DNA of 64,000 bases, taken from positions 794,501 through 858,500 of the forward strand of contig NZ_CP029830.1 in the NCBI RefSeq assembly GCF_003233655.1, given 5' to 3'. The translations under genes and the position numbers were made by a program. Below the pieces are notes generated by a model, which made no database searches, was not told the origin of the DNA, and saw nothing but the letters and a program-made list of their open reading frames with translations. This document shows positions 36,032 through 44,824 of the stretch, in pieces. The stretch comes from Azospirillum ramasamyi. Its GTDB lineage: Bacteria; Pseudomonadota; Alphaproteobacteria; Azospirillales; Azospirillaceae. Each line of letters begins with the position of its first letter. Within the stretch, counting starts at the first letter, position 1.

Positions 36032-36592
36032 CTAAACCGTATCGGGCGCCGACAGCCGGATGCCCATCCGCCGCGCCTCCAGCATGAAGGCGCGGGTCAT
36101 CTGCAGCAGGTCGGTCCGCCAGTAGAGCTGGGTCAGCGGTTCGTCCAGGAAATCCTCGGGCAGCATGGCGTAGCAATAGGTCTCCACCACCCGCAGATCC
36201 TGATTCCAGGGATCGATGCCGTCGCGCCAGCCGATGGTCCAGCCGGCATGGCCGGCGCCGATGGCCCAGCGTTCGAAATGCGGAGCGATGGTGTTGCTGT
36301 CGATGGGATCCTTCACCGGCACCTGATAGAGCGCGACGAAGCGCCAGACATTCAGTTGAAGCCGCATCAGCAGCGAATCCCCGAAGGCGCCGATGCGGTA
36401 CAGGCAATCGGGCGAGCCGGGGGCGTGGCTGAAGGCGACCTCCGCCCGCCGCAGTTCGTCAAGCGGCGTGGCCGACGGGGCGTCGGCCAGCGGCGGTGTC
36501 TCATACTCCACGGCGCGCAGGTCCTCGACCACGTCATGGGTCAGCATGCGGGAAACGCGGCTCTGCGCCTCGGCGATGGTCAGGCGGATCAA
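36032..36592 (-). CDS. Hypothetical protein (186 aa)
   Basis: A TTG start at 36592 with GAGGAAGGG 9 bases upstream gives [34 protein letters not shown]. The protein is soluble, with no signal peptide, and rich in aromatics ([60 protein letters not shown]). No family recognised. Longer upstream frames overlap the copA leader and look non-coding. It is divergent from copA. Confidence 0.65.
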   Translation of the reverse strand: MIRLTIAEAQSRVSRMLTHDVVEDLRAVEYETPPLADAPSATPLDELRRAEVAFSHAPGSPDCLYRIGAFGDSLLMRLQLNVWRFVALYQVPVKDPIDSNTIAPHFERWAIGAGHAGWTIGWRDGIDPWNQDLRVVETYCYAMLPEDFLDEPLTQLYWRTDLLQMTRAFMLEARRMGIRLSAPDTV

Positions 36593-36750
36593 GGGGCTGG
36601 TCCCTTCCTCTGGCTTGCGGTCAGGAGACGAACGCCGCCATCCGGCCTTTTGTTCATGAAACGGCGACACTGCGTCGATCGGCCCTTGACCTTCCAATGG
36701 CTGGAACCCCCATATCACTCCATGCCGAGAGGAAGCGAAGGAGAACCGGC

Positions 36751-39255
36751 ATGACCATGACCCAGAAAAGCGGCAGCGCGGCGGCTTCCGCCGCACCGCG
36801 GACCGAGCTCGACCTCGGCGTGTCGGGGATGACCTGCGCATCCTGCGTCCGCCGGGTGGAGAAGGCGCTGGGCCGCGTGCCGGGCGTCATCGCCGTTTCG
36901 GTCAATCTGGCGACGGAGCGGGCGCGGCTGACCTTCGACGGCCCGCCCGACGCCAAGGCGGCGGCGGAGGCGGTGGAGGCCGCCGGCTTCCATGCGGAGC
37001 GGCGCGAGTTCGATCTGTCGGTCAGCGGCATGACCTGCGCCTCCTGCGCGGGTAGGGTGGAGAAGGCCTTGAGCCGGCTGCCGGGCGTCGAGTCCGCCAC
37101 GGTCAACCTGGCGACGGAGCGCGCCCATGTCGTCGCCTTCGCCGGCAGCCTCGACGGCGCCGATCTGGTCGCCGCGGTGGAGAGGGCCGGTTACGCCGCC
37201 GCGCCCGTCGCCCAAGGCGGCGAGCAGGCGGAGGAGGAGGCGCGGGCCGACCGCGCCCGGCGCGACCTGCGCCATGTGCTGATCGCCTCGGCCCTGTCGC
37301 TGCCGCTGCTGGCCGGCATGGTCGGCGACCTGTTCGGCGCGGACTGGATGCTGCCGGGCTGGGTGCAGCTGATCCTCGCCAGCATCGTGCAGTTCTGGCT
37401 GGGCGCGCGCTTCTACCGGGCCGGCTGGAACGCCGTCAGGGCCGGGGCCGGCAACATGGACCTGCTGGTGGCGCTCGGCACCTCGGCGGCCTGGGGGCTC
37501 AGCCTCTACCTGATGCTGACGGCGGCCACAGGTCATGGGGCCGGGCATGAGCCGCACCTGTATTTCGAAGCGTCCTCCGTCCTCATCACCTTCGTGCTGT
37601 TCGGCAAATGGCTGGAGGCGCGGGCGAAGGGCCAGACGGCGGCGGCGATCCGCGCCCTGATGGATTTGCGCCCGGCCACCGCCCGGCTGCGCCGTGACGG
37701 CATGGAAACCGAGGTTCCGGTGGAGCGCGTGCGCGTCGGCGACCATGTGGTGGTCCGTCCCGGCGAGCGGGTGCCGGTCGATGGCCGGGTGGTCGAGGGC
37801 TCCGGCGGCGTCGACGAATCGATGCTGACCGGCGAGAGCCTGCCGGTCGACAAGGAGCCGGGCGCCCGCGTCACCGGCGGCTCGATCAACGGCGACGGGC
37901 TGCTGGTGGTGGAGACCACGGCGGTCGGCACCGAAACCATGCTGGCGCAGATCGTCCGCATGGTGGAGGGCGCCCAGGCGTCCAAGGCGCCGATCCAGCG
38001 GCTGGTCGACCGGGTCAGCGCGGTGTTCGTCCCGGCGGTGCTGGTGGTGGCGGCGCTGACCTTCGCCGGCTGGTGGATCGCCGGCGGCGATCTGGAGACG
38101 GCCATCGTCACCGCGGTGTCGGTGCTGGTCATCGCCTGCCCCTGCGCCCTGGGTCTGGCGACGCCGACCGCGATCATGGTCGGCACCGGCGCCGCCGCCC
38201 GTCATGGCATCCTGATCAAGGACGCCGAGGCGCTGGAGCGTGCCCACGCCCTGACCGCCATCGCCTTCGACAAGACCGGCACCCTGACGGAGGGCAAGCC
38301 GCGGGTCACCGACCTTATCCCGGCCGATGGTGTGGACGGCGCGACCCTGCTGCGCCTCGCCGCCGCGCTCCAGGCCGGCAGCGAGCATCCGCTCGCCCAC
38401 GCGCTGCGCGAGCGGGCCAAGGCGGCTGAAATGGCGGCCGGCATGGCGGTGGAGCCGGTGAGCGGCTTCCGCGCGCTGCCCGGCCGCGGCGTCGCCGGCA
38501 CCGTGGCGGGGCGGCGGCTGCAACTCGGCAACGCCCGCGCGGTGGAGGAGGCCGGCCTGCAGCCGGGCGCGCTTGCCGCCCGGGCGGAGGCGCTGGCGGC
38601 AAGCGGCCGCACCCTGTCCTGGCTGATCGAGGTCGGGGACGCGCCGCGCCTGCTGGGCCTCGTCGCCTTCGGCGATACGGTGAAGGAAAGTGCGATAGCC
38701 GCCGTCGCCGCGCTGAAGGCGCAGGGGGTGGAGCCGGTGATGGTGACCGGCGACGGCTGGGGCGCCGCCCGCTCCGTTGCGGCCACGCTGGGCATCGAGC
38801 GGGTGTTCGCCGAGGTGCTGCCCGGCGACAAGGCCGCCGTGGTCGCGACGCTGAAGGGGGAGGGGAGCCACGTCGGCATGGTCGGTGACGGCATCAACGA
38901 CGCCCCGGCGCTTGCCGCCGCCGATGTCGGCATCGCCATGGCGACCGGCACCGACGTGGCGATGCACAGCGCCGGCGTCACCCTGATGCGCGGCGACCCC
39001 AGGCTGGTGGCCGGGGCCATCGACGTGTCGCGGCGGACCTATTCGAAGATCCGGCAGGGGCTGTTCTGGGCCTTCGCCTACAACGTGGTCGGCATCCCGC
39101 TGGCGGCCTCGGGCAACCTCAGCCCGGTGCTGGCGGGGGCCGCGATGGCGCTGAGTTCGGTCAGCGTGGTGGTGAACGCCCTGACCCTGCGCGGCTGGGC
39201 ACCGCCGCAGAACGGGCCGGTCGAGAACGGGCCGGTCGAAGAGGATATGCGATGA
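36751..39255 (+). CDS. copA: Copper-translocating P1B-type ATPase
   Basis: 834 residues. Two N-terminal heavy-metal-associated domains carry [15 protein letters not shown] and [15 protein letters not shown]. Eight membrane helices follow; the metal-binding CPC is in [13 protein letters not shown], the phosphorylated Asp in [12 protein letters not shown], the HP motif in [10 protein letters not shown], and the hinge in [10 protein letters not shown]. It exports Cu(I) across the inner membrane. GAAGGAG sits before ATG 36751. The downstream regulator CueR overlaps its stop codon, so copper-sensing and export are co-expressed. Confidence 0.96.
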   Translation: MTMTQKSGSAAASAAPRTELDLGVSGMTCASCVRRVEKALGRVPGVIAVSVNLATERARLTFDGPPDAKAAAEAVEAAGFHAERREFDLSVSGMTCASCAGRVEKALSRLPGVESATVNLATERAHVVAFAGSLDGADLVAAVERAGYAAAPVAQGGEQAEEEARADRARRDLRHVLIASALSLPLLAGMVGDLFGADWMLPGWVQLILASIVQFWLGARFYRAGWNAVRAGAGNMDLLVALGTSAAWGLSLYLMLTAATGHGAGHEPHLYFEASSVLITFVLFGKWLEARAKGQTAAAIRALMDLRPATARLRRDGMETEVPVERVRVGDHVVVRPGERVPVDGRVVEGSGGVDESMLTGESLPVDKEPGARVTGGSINGDGLLVVETTAVGTETMLAQIVRMVEGAQASKAPIQRLVDRVSAVFVPAVLVVAALTFAGWWIAGGDLETAIVTAVSVLVIACPCALGLATPTAIMVGTGAAARHGILIKDAEALERAHALTAIAFDKTGTLTEGKPRVTDLIPADGVDGATLLRLAAALQAGSEHPLAHALRERAKAAEMAAGMAVEPVSGFRALPGRGVAGTVAGRRLQLGNARAVEEAGLQPGALAARAEALAASGRTLSWLIEVGDAPRLLGLVAFGDTVKESAIAAVAALKAQGVEPVMVTGDGWGAARSVAATLGIERVFAEVLPGDKAAVVATLKGEGSHVGMVGDGINDAPALAAADVGIAMATGTDVAMHSAGVTLMRGDPRLVAGAIDVSRRTYSKIRQGLFWAFAYNVVGIPLAASGNLSPVLAGAAMALSSVSVVVNALTLRGWAPPQNGPVENGPVEEDMR

Positions 39256-39650
39256 ATGACGGCATGACCATCGGCGACGCCGCCAAGGCCTCGGGCGTCA
39301 ACGCCAAGCTGATCCGCTATTACGAATCCATCGGCCTGATCCCGGAGGCCGGGCGGACGGCGTCGGGCTATCGCGTCTACAGCGGCACGGACGTGAATGT
39401 GCTGCGCTTCATCAAGCGGGCGCGGACGCTGGGTTTCGGGATCGAGCGCATCCAGAAGCTGGTCGGGCTGTGGCAGGACCGCTCCCGCTGCAGTTCGGAG
39501 GTCAAGCGGATCGCGCTCCAGCACATCGACGAGCTGGACGCGAAGATCGCCGAGTTGCAGGCGATGCGCGACACGCTGCACGAGCTTGCCGACGCCTGCC
39601 ACGGCGACGAACGGCCCGAATGCCCGATCTTGAAGGACTTGTCGTCGTAG
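39252..39650 (+). CDS. cueR: Cu(I)-responsive MerR-family regulator
   Basis: 132 residues. The MerR HTH is [26 protein letters not shown], and a long dimerisation helix follows. The C-terminal CHGDERPEC is a C-x7-C copper-binding loop as in CueR/HmrR. The ATG overlaps the copA stop (ATGA), so the two are translationally coupled. It would activate the copA promoter when Cu(I) is bound. No ideal 19-bp spaced MerR promoter was identified by eye. Confidence 0.94.
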   Translation: MNDGMTIGDAAKASGVNAKLIRYYESIGLIPEAGRTASGYRVYSGTDVNVLRFIKRARTLGFGIERIQKLVGLWQDRSRCSSEVKRIALQHIDELDAKIAELQAMRDTLHELADACHGDERPECPILKDLSS

Positions 39651-39655
39651 GGGAG

Positions 39656-39680
39656 CTCCCTCTCCCCTGGGGAGAGGGAG
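39656..39680. terminator. Perfect palindrome after cueR
   Basis: CTCCCTCTCCCC and GGGGAGAGGGAG flank a single T: a perfect 12-bp inverted repeat ending the copA-cueR unit, between convergent genes. It belongs to the window's CCCTCTCCC palindrome family. No T run. Confidence 0.55.
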
Positions 39681-39693
39681 TTACAGCCGCGTC

Positions 39694-39891
39694 CTACCGC
39701 TTCGTCTTCGGATCATGCGTGTGGTGGAGGTCGCGTTCGCCGCCGCCGCCGGATTTGCCGGAGTGGCGGCTGTTGGTCGGCTCGCCCGGATGCGGGTGCT
39801 TCTCGGGGGCGGGGGCCGGCTTGTCCGCGTTCTGCTGGCTGCTGCCGGGGCCGCCGTGGTGGCGGTCGGTCGCATCGATGCGCTTGCTCAT
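39694..39891 (-). CDS. Small hydrophilic disordered protein (65 aa)
   Basis: MSKRIDATDRHHGGPGSSQQN followed by a Pro/Gly/His/Ser-rich tail with no hydrophobic core, hydrophilin-like. It starts 3 bases after the stop of the preceding small gene, hence a two-gene unit driven by the EcfG-like promoter at 40117-40142. Low complexity makes the coding call less certain, but the tight coupling supports it. Confidence 0.55.
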   Translation of the reverse strand: MSKRIDATDRHHGGPGSSQQNADKPAPAPEKHPHPGEPTNSRHSGKSGGGGERDLHHTHDPKTKR

Positions 39892-39894
39892 GCC

Positions 39895-40080
39895 TTACCG
39901 ATCCTGCTGATAGCCCTGGTGGGTGGTGTTCTGCCGGGTGTTGCCGGGCTGGCCCTGTTCCTTGGTGTTGGGGGCGCCGCGGTTGCTGACGCCGTCGTCG
40001 GGCGAGGCGCTGGTCGCCGGCTCGCCGGGGCCCTTGTCGCTGCGGCCCTCGGGCGGAACGGGCGGGATGTGCTTGGTCAT
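39895..40080 (-). CDS. Small hydrophilic protein (61 aa)
   Basis: From ATG 40080: MTKHIPPVPPEGRSDKGPGE..., then Asp/Gly/Asn/Thr/Gln-rich sequence ending TRQNTTHQGYQQDR. AAGGAG lies at the right distance upstream. No membrane or signal segment. The MTKHIPPVPPE start resembles small stress-induced proteins seen in alphaproteobacteria; the role is unknown. The EcfG-like promoter upstream fits stress induction. Confidence 0.7.
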   Translation of the reverse strand: MTKHIPPVPPEGRSDKGPGEPATSASPDDGVSNRGAPNTKEQGQPGNTRQNTTHQGYQQDR

Positions 40081-40116
40081 GGTGGCGCTCCTTTTTGTTG
40101 GCTCGCGTCCCATTCC

Positions 40117-40142
40117 AACAGGGGCCGACGCGAAGGGGTTCC
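40117..40142 (-). promoter_or_regulatory. EcfG-type promoter (GGAAC-N18-GTT)
   Basis: On the minus strand GGAAC (40138-40142) and GTT (40117-40119) are 18 bases apart, which equals the alphaproteobacterial GGAAC-N16/17-CGTT pattern with T replacing C. The start codon at 40080 is 37 bases downstream. The same pattern and spacing occur at 42736-42761. Confidence 0.6.
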
Positions 40143-40244
40143 GGACGGAGGCGGAGAGACCGAGGGTTGCGCTCGGCTTCCGCAATGCTTTCATGCGAAA
40201 TTGCTGCGGCCGCGCAACGACGGTCGGCCTCTATGCTGACGGCC

Positions 40245-41657
40245 ATGTCCACTCCCCCCATGCCGACCGTCTCCGCCACCCCCTCCGCCCTTCCGAAGCC
40301 GCCGGCCGTTTCCGACGGACTGCCGGTGCCGCAACGCTATTGGGCGATGGCGGCGATGACCGTCGCGCTGATCATGGCGGTGCTGGACGGGGTGGTCGCC
40401 AACATCGCACTGCCGACGATCCAGCGCGAGTTTGGGGTGGATGCCGCCGATGCCATCTGGGTGGTCAACGCCTATCAGCTGGCGGTCACCGTCTCGCTGT
40501 TCCCGCTGGCCTCGCTGGGCGACATCATCGGCTACCGCAAGGTCTACTGGGCCGGGCTGGCCGTCTTCACGGTGGCGTCGCTGGCCTGCGCGCTGTCGCC
40601 CAGCCTGTCGGCCCTGACCGCCGCGCGCGTGCTGCAGGGCATCGGCGGCGCCGGGATCATGAGCGTCAATCTGGCGCTGGTGCGCCACATCTACCCGTCC
40701 ACCCATCTCGGGCGCGGGGTCGGCTACAACGCGATGATCGTCGCGGTGTCCTCGGCGGCGGGGCCGAGCCTTGCTGCGATGATTTTGTCGGTCGCCTCCT
40801 GGCCCTGGCTGTTCGCCGTCAATGTGCCGCTGGGGCTGGCGGCGCTGGCGGTGGCGGCGCGGGCGATGCCGGTCTCCACCCCCGCCGGCCACCGCTTCGA
40901 CTGGGTGAGCGCCCTGCTGAACGCCGGCATGCTCGGCCTGCTGATCATCGGCTTCAAGGGGATCGACGGCAGCCAGCCCGGATGGCAGGTCGCGGCGGAG
41001 CTGGCGGGCGCGCTGGTCCTGGGGGTGACGCTGGTGCGGCGGGAGCTGTCGCGATCGGCGCCGCTGCTGCCGGTGGACCTGCTGCGCCGGCCGGTCTTCG
41101 CCCTGACCGTGGTCACGTCGGTCTGCGCATTCGCCTCGCAGAACATCGTCTTCGTGGCGATGCCCTTCTTTTTCGAGGACGTGCTGCACCGGTCGCTTGC
41201 CGAATCCGGGCTGCTGATGACGCCCTGGCCGCTGATGGTGGCGCTGGTCGCGCCGATCTCCGGCCGGCTGGCCGACCGGTACGAGCCGACGCGCCTTGCC
41301 GCCATCGGCCTGGCGCTGTTCGCTTCCGGTCTGGCGCTGTTGGCGCTGCTGCCGCCCGATCCGGCCACGCTGGACGTGGTGTGGCGGATGGCGCTGGCCG
41401 GCTTCGGCTTCGGCCTGTTCCAGACCCCGAACAACAAGGTGCTGGTCACCAGCGCGCCCAAGGAGCGCAGCGGCGGCGCCAGCGGCATCCAGGCGACGGG
41501 CCGGCTGCTGGGCCAGACGCTGGGCGCCGCGACGGTCGGGCTGGTCTTCAGCGCGGCGGGCAAGGCGGACGGCAGCGTCACGGTGTTGTGGCTGGGCGCC
41601 GGGCTGTGCGCGGTCGCCTGCCTGACCGGCCTTTTCCGCCGCCGCCCGGCCGCCTGA
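40245..41657 (+). CDS. MFS multidrug/solute exporter, DHA2 (EmrB/QacA) type
   Basis: 470 residues with about 14 hydrophobic helices. Helix 1 contains ALIMAVLDGVVANIALPTIQREFGV, the DHA2 motif D1. WVVNAYQLAVTVSLFPLASLGDIIGYRKVYW carries motif A, and RVLQGIGGAGIMSVNLALVRHIYP motif B. It would export drugs or metabolites by proton antiport. ATG 40245 was chosen (MSTPPMPTVSA); 40233 and 40260 are alternatives. No regulator is adjacent. It is divergent from the small hydrophilin genes. Confidence 0.88.
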   Translation: MSTPPMPTVSATPSALPKPPAVSDGLPVPQRYWAMAAMTVALIMAVLDGVVANIALPTIQREFGVDAADAIWVVNAYQLAVTVSLFPLASLGDIIGYRKVYWAGLAVFTVASLACALSPSLSALTAARVLQGIGGAGIMSVNLALVRHIYPSTHLGRGVGYNAMIVAVSSAAGPSLAAMILSVASWPWLFAVNVPLGLAALAVAARAMPVSTPAGHRFDWVSALLNAGMLGLLIIGFKGIDGSQPGWQVAAELAGALVLGVTLVRRELSRSAPLLPVDLLRRPVFALTVVTSVCAFASQNIVFVAMPFFFEDVLHRSLAESGLLMTPWPLMVALVAPISGRLADRYEPTRLAAIGLALFASGLALLALLPPDPATLDVVWRMALAGFGFGLFQTPNNKVLVTSAPKERSGGASGIQATGRLLGQTLGAATVGLVFSAAGKADGSVTVLWLGAGLCAVACLTGLFRRRPAA

Positions 41658-41666
41658 GCCCTGCCT

Positions 41667-41710
41667 TCCGGCGTTATCGGCCATCCGGCGTTATCGGCCT
41701 TCCGGCCTTA
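41667..41710. repeat. 17-bp tandem repeat, about 2.5 copies
   Basis: TCCGGCGTTATCGGCC(A/T) occurs at 41667 and 41684, and a degenerate third copy starts at 41701. It lies between the convergent MFS and PRC-barrel genes, and the last copy overlaps the PRC-barrel stop codon. Confidence 0.7.
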
Positions 41711-42307
41711 CTGGCTGTCGGGGCGGGTCACCGTCGGCACGTCGCCATAGGCGAAGGCCGGCGCCTTGCCGATGTCGGACTGCTCCATGTCCAGCATCGG
41801 CCCGTCCGGCCCGTTGGTCAGGGCGCCGGCCGGCACGACGACAAGCTTGTCGCCCAATCCCAGCACATCGTTCGGCGCCACGACGATGCGGTCGATCAGG
41901 TCGCCCGGCTGGCTTAGGGTGAAGTCGAGGATGCGGCCGCCCGGCTGGCCGTCGCGTGTGCGCAGTTCCGTCCCCACCATGGATCGCGCCTGATCCGGGT
42001 TGAGGGCGGCGGAGGGCAGGGCGGCGACCGGCGGTGAACCGGCAACCGGCGCCGCCGGGTTCTGCATCTCCCGCGAGGGAGCCTCGCCGCTGACGCCCGG
42101 CGGGGAGGCGACCGGACCGGTGGTCGGCTGGTCGTCCGGCCGGGGCGCGGTCATCAGCGGCGGGGCGGTGCCCGGCGCCGTCTGTGACCCCGGCGCCGTC
42201 TGTGACATGGTGTCGGTCGTGGCGCCGGGCGCCGGCGCGGTCTGGGCCATGGCGGTGCCGGTCATCAGCATCGCTGCGGCGGACAGAAGCAAGAGGGGGC
42301 GGAGCAT
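41708..42307 (-). CDS. Exported PRC-barrel domain protein
   Basis: 199 residues. A signal peptide (MLRPLLLLSAAAMLMTGTAMAQ) is followed by a Pro/Ala/Thr-rich linker of about 80 residues, then a PRC-barrel (AALNPDQARSMVGTELRTRDGQPGGRILDFTLSQPGDLIDRIVVAPNDVLGLGDKLVVVPAGAL). Periplasmic PRC-barrel proteins of this form are common in Azospirillum and relatives and are often stress-linked; the biochemical role is unknown. Confidence 0.82.
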   Translation of the reverse strand: MLRPLLLLSAAAMLMTGTAMAQTAPAPGATTDTMSQTAPGSQTAPGTAPPLMTAPRPDDQPTTGPVASPPGVSGEAPSREMQNPAAPVAGSPPVAALPSAALNPDQARSMVGTELRTRDGQPGGRILDFTLSQPGDLIDRIVVAPNDVLGLGDKLVVVPAGALTNGPDGPMLDMEQSDIGKAPAFAYGDVPTVTRPDSQ

Positions 42308-42396
42308 GAGGGCGACCCTTCCATTCGGATTCGGTATCGCTCTGGTTAACAGTCCAACATGCCCGCGGGTTGCCGACGGGGTGGTCGCCGATGACT

Positions 42397-42419
42397 CCCT
42401 CTCCCGTCCCGGGAGAGGG
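42397..42419. repeat. CCCTCTCCC palindrome
   Basis: CCCTCTCCC (42397-42405) and GGGAGAGGG (42411-42419) surround GTCCC. It sits between the DUF3072 and PRC-barrel genes, probably ending the DUF3072 transcript. Same family as at 39656 and 4673. Confidence 0.6.
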
Positions 42420-42436
42420 CCATCTGTCGCAGCCCC

Positions 42437-42700
42437 TTATTTCCCACGCCCGGTCCTGTCCTGGAGCGCGTCGATCCGCTTGGACGCTTCCGCCTTGGTC
42501 AGGCCGCCGTCGAAGGACTCGCCGGCCTCCTCGCTCAGCGTCTTCAGGTAGGAGGCCTGGGCGCCGGTCATCGGCTCGTCGCCGGTGGTCCAGTCGTCGG
42601 GGTTCTTGTCCCGGTTGGAGGTGTCGGCGCCAGTTTTGGGGCCGGTTTTGGAATTGTCGTGCGACTGGTCGCGGGGAGCGGCCGAATGCTTGGCGGTCAT
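42437..42700 (-). CDS. DUF3072-family small protein
   Basis: 87 residues. The N-terminal half is hydrophilic (MTAKHSAAPRDQSHDN...). The C-terminal NPDDWTTGDEPMTGAQASYLKTLSEEAGESFDGGLTKAEASKRIDALQ is the DUF3072 signature, a short helix-turn-helix-like module also seen in SAP-like small proteins. An EcfG-like promoter lies upstream, so it is probably a general stress gene. GAGG precedes the ATG. Confidence 0.88.
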   Translation of the reverse strand: MTAKHSAAPRDQSHDNSKTGPKTGADTSNRDKNPDDWTTGDEPMTGAQASYLKTLSEEAGESFDGGLTKAEASKRIDALQDRTGRGK

Positions 42701-42735
42701 GATCCGTACCTCTTCAAAAAAAGGAACGTATCAAG

Positions 42736-42761
42736 AACATGATGGCGAGGCGGAAGGTTCC
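42736..42761 (-). promoter_or_regulatory. EcfG-type promoter (GGAAC-N18-GTT)
   Basis: On the minus strand GGAAC (42757-42761) and GTT (42736-42738) are 18 bases apart, the same arrangement as at 40117-40142. The DUF3072 start is 35 bases downstream. It lies in the 80-base gap after metW and would uncouple DUF3072 from the met genes. Confidence 0.6.
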
Positions 42762-42780
42762 CGGCCGGCCGCCGGAAAAC

Positions 42781-43392
42781 TCACCCGCCGTTGCGCTTCA
42801 GCAGGAAGACGCCCTGCTCGCCCAACAGGTTGGCGAAGCCGGAATGGGCGTGGCTGGTGACCCGGCCGGCATGGTCGAGGATGCGGGTCTGTTCGATGGT
42901 GATGCCCATTTCCTCGGTCAGCACCACGAAGTCGCGCAGCGTGCAGAAATGGATGTTGGGCGTTTCCCACCACTGGTAGCCCAGCTTTTCCGTCACCGGC
43001 ATGCGGCCGGTCAGCAACAGCTGCAGCCGCACCCGCCAATAGCCGAAATTGGGGACCGACACGATGGCGCGGCGGCCGATGCGGCACATCATCTGCAGCA
43101 CGTCGCGCGGCTGCCGCATCGCCTGGAGCGTCTGGCCCAGGATGACATAGTCGAAGGCGTCGGCCGGATAGTCCTTCAGGTCGGTCTCTGCATCGCCCTG
43201 GATCACCGACAGGCCATGCGCCACGCATTGCCGCACGCCGTCCATGCTGAGTTCGATGCCGCGCCCGTCGACGTTCTTGGCGTGGGTCAGATAGTCCAGC
43301 AGGGCGCCGTCGCCGCAGCCGACGTCCAGCACGCGGCTGTTCGGCTCCACCATCTCGGCGATCAGCTTCAGGTCGTCGCGAATGTCCACCAT
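42781..43392 (-). CDS. metW: Methionine biosynthesis protein MetW
   Basis: 203 residues. A SAM methyltransferase-like fold with VLDVGCGDGALLDYL; the family core is KNVDGRGIELSMDGVRQCVAHGLSVIQGDAETDLKDYP and DYVILGQTLQAMRQPRDVL. MetW partners MetX and is needed for its activity in several proteobacteria. It starts 20 bases after the metX stop, forming the metXW operon. Confidence 0.94.
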   Translation of the reverse strand: MVDIRDDLKLIAEMVEPNSRVLDVGCGDGALLDYLTHAKNVDGRGIELSMDGVRQCVAHGLSVIQGDAETDLKDYPADAFDYVILGQTLQAMRQPRDVLQMMCRIGRRAIVSVPNFGYWRVRLQLLLTGRMPVTEKLGYQWWETPNIHFCTLRDFVVLTEEMGITIEQTRILDHAGRVTSHAHSGFANLLGEQGVFLLKRNGG

Positions 43393-43412
43393 GGTCGGTC
43401 GTCTTGCCCCAG

Positions 43413-44630
43413 TCAGCGCGCGCGGCGGCGGACGGACAGGCCGCGATGCTCGGCGCAGCCCTCCAGGAAGCCGTGGATGACCTGATGGAACTCCGGCTCG
43501 TCCAGCAGGAAGGCGTCGTGGCCCTTGTCGGTCTCGATCTCCACGAAGCTGACATTGGCGGCGACGGCGTTCAGCGCATGCACGATGGCCCGCGATTCCG
43601 AGGTCGGGAACAGCCAGTCGCTGGAGAAGCTGGCAAGGCAGAAGCGCACCGGCGTCGTCCTGCCCCCCGGCCGGAAGGCGTTCGCCAGCGTGCCCCCGGC
43701 ATCGGCGGCGAGGTCGAAGTAATCCATCGCCCGCGTGATGTAGAGGTAGGAGTTGGCGTCGAACCGTTCGACGAAGGCCGCACCCTGGTAGCGCAGGTAG
43801 CTTTCCACCTGGAAATCGGCGTCGAAGCCATAGGTGACCGCCTTGCGGTCCTGCAGGTTGCGGCCGAACTTGCGGTGCAGCGCCGCTTCCGACAGGTAGG
43901 TGATGTGGGCGGCCATGCGGGCGACGGCGAGGCCGGCTTCCGGCTTGGTGCCCTCCAGCAGGTAGTTGCCGCCGCGCCAGTTCGGATCGGCCATGATCGC
44001 CTGGCGCCCGACCTCATGGAAGGCGATGTTCTGCGCCGAATGGCGGGCCGCCGTGGCGATGGGCACCGCCGCGAACACCGATTCGGGATAGGCCACCGCC
44101 CATTGCAGCACCTGCATGCCGCCCATCGAGCCGCCGATGACGCAGAACAGCTGCTCGATGCCCAGATGCTCGACCAGCAGCTTCTGCGCCCGCACCATGT
44201 CGCCGATGGTGACGACCGGGAAGGACAGGCCATAGGGCTGGCCGGTGGCGGGATCGATGTCCTTCGGCCCGGTGCTGCCCAGGCAGCCGCCCAGCACGTT
44301 GGAGCAGATGACGAAATAGCGGTCGGTGTCCACCGGCTTGCCGGGGCCGACCAGCATTTCCCACCAGCCGGGCTTGCCGGTGACGGGATGCTTCTCCACC
44401 ACGAAATGGTCGCCGGTCAGGGCGTGGCAGATGAAGATCGCGTTGGACTTGTCGGCGTTCAGCGTGCCGTAGGTCTGGTAGGCGATCTGGAAGCCGCCGA
44501 TCTCCACCCCGCTGTCCAGCCGCATCGGCCGGTCCACCGCCAGACGCACGCGCTTGCCCGGCATGAGGGGGCTGTCGGCGACCGAGGGGGTGACCAGGGG
44601 GGGCTGCTGCGCGGTGGGGGGCGCGGACAT
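43413..44630 (-). CDS. metX: Homoserine O-acetyl/succinyltransferase MetX
   Basis: 405 residues from ATG 44630 (MSAPPTAQQ); ATG 44663 would add 11. An alpha/beta-hydrolase with the nucleophile in [14 protein letters not shown], plus the family motifs [30 protein letters not shown], and the catalytic Asp/His region near [12 protein letters not shown] and [12 protein letters not shown]. It acylates homoserine, committing it to methionine; without structure the acetyl/succinyl choice is uncertain. The promoter has an operator-like palindrome. Confidence 0.94.
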   Translation of the reverse strand: MSAPPTAQQPPLVTPSVADSPLMPGKRVRLAVDRPMRLDSGVEIGGFQIAYQTYGTLNADKSNAIFICHALTGDHFVVEKHPVTGKPGWWEMLVGPGKPVDTDRYFVICSNVLGGCLGSTGPKDIDPATGQPYGLSFPVVTIGDMVRAQKLLVEHLGIEQLFCVIGGSMGGMQVLQWAVAYPESVFAAVPIATAARHSAQNIAFHEVGRQAIMADPNWRGGNYLLEGTKPEAGLAVARMAAHITYLSEAALHRKFGRNLQDRKAVTYGFDADFQVESYLRYQGAAFVERFDANSYLYITRAMDYFDLAADAGGTLANAFRPGGRTTPVRFCLASFSSDWLFPTSESRAIVHALNAVAANVSFVEIETDKGHDAFLLDEPEFHQVIHGFLEGCAEHRGLSVRRRAR

Positions 44631-44722
44631 GTCGTTTCGTGCCTTGAGAAGCGGTTCCGGCATTCGGAAGCCTTGCGGCGTCTTGGCGGAAACCCTCGGT
44701 GAGCTGTGGCGGAACGGGAGGG

Positions 44723-44754
44723 TATAGCTACGAAGCCGGGCTTCGGAGTGTCAA
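44723..44754 (-). promoter_or_regulatory. metX promoter with an embedded palindrome
   Basis: Minus-strand TTGACA (44749-44754) and TAGCTA (44725-44730) are 18 bases apart. The spacer contains CGAAGCC-G-GGCTTCG (44731-44745), a perfect inverted repeat filling nearly the whole interval. A repressor bound there would block polymerase. The leader to the metX start is about 60-85 bases and shows no riboswitch I could confirm. Confidence 0.55.
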
Positions 44755-44824
44755 TGTTTTCTTTGATTTCGCGGCGCGTGCGGACTACTACTAACCGGCT
44801 TTGCATTCGATGGTTTTGTGACCC

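Noticed and set aside
44631..44722. SAM-II or SAM/SAH riboswitch in the metX leader
   Set aside because: I could not align the leader to the conserved pseudoknot core by eye. An Infernal search would settle it.
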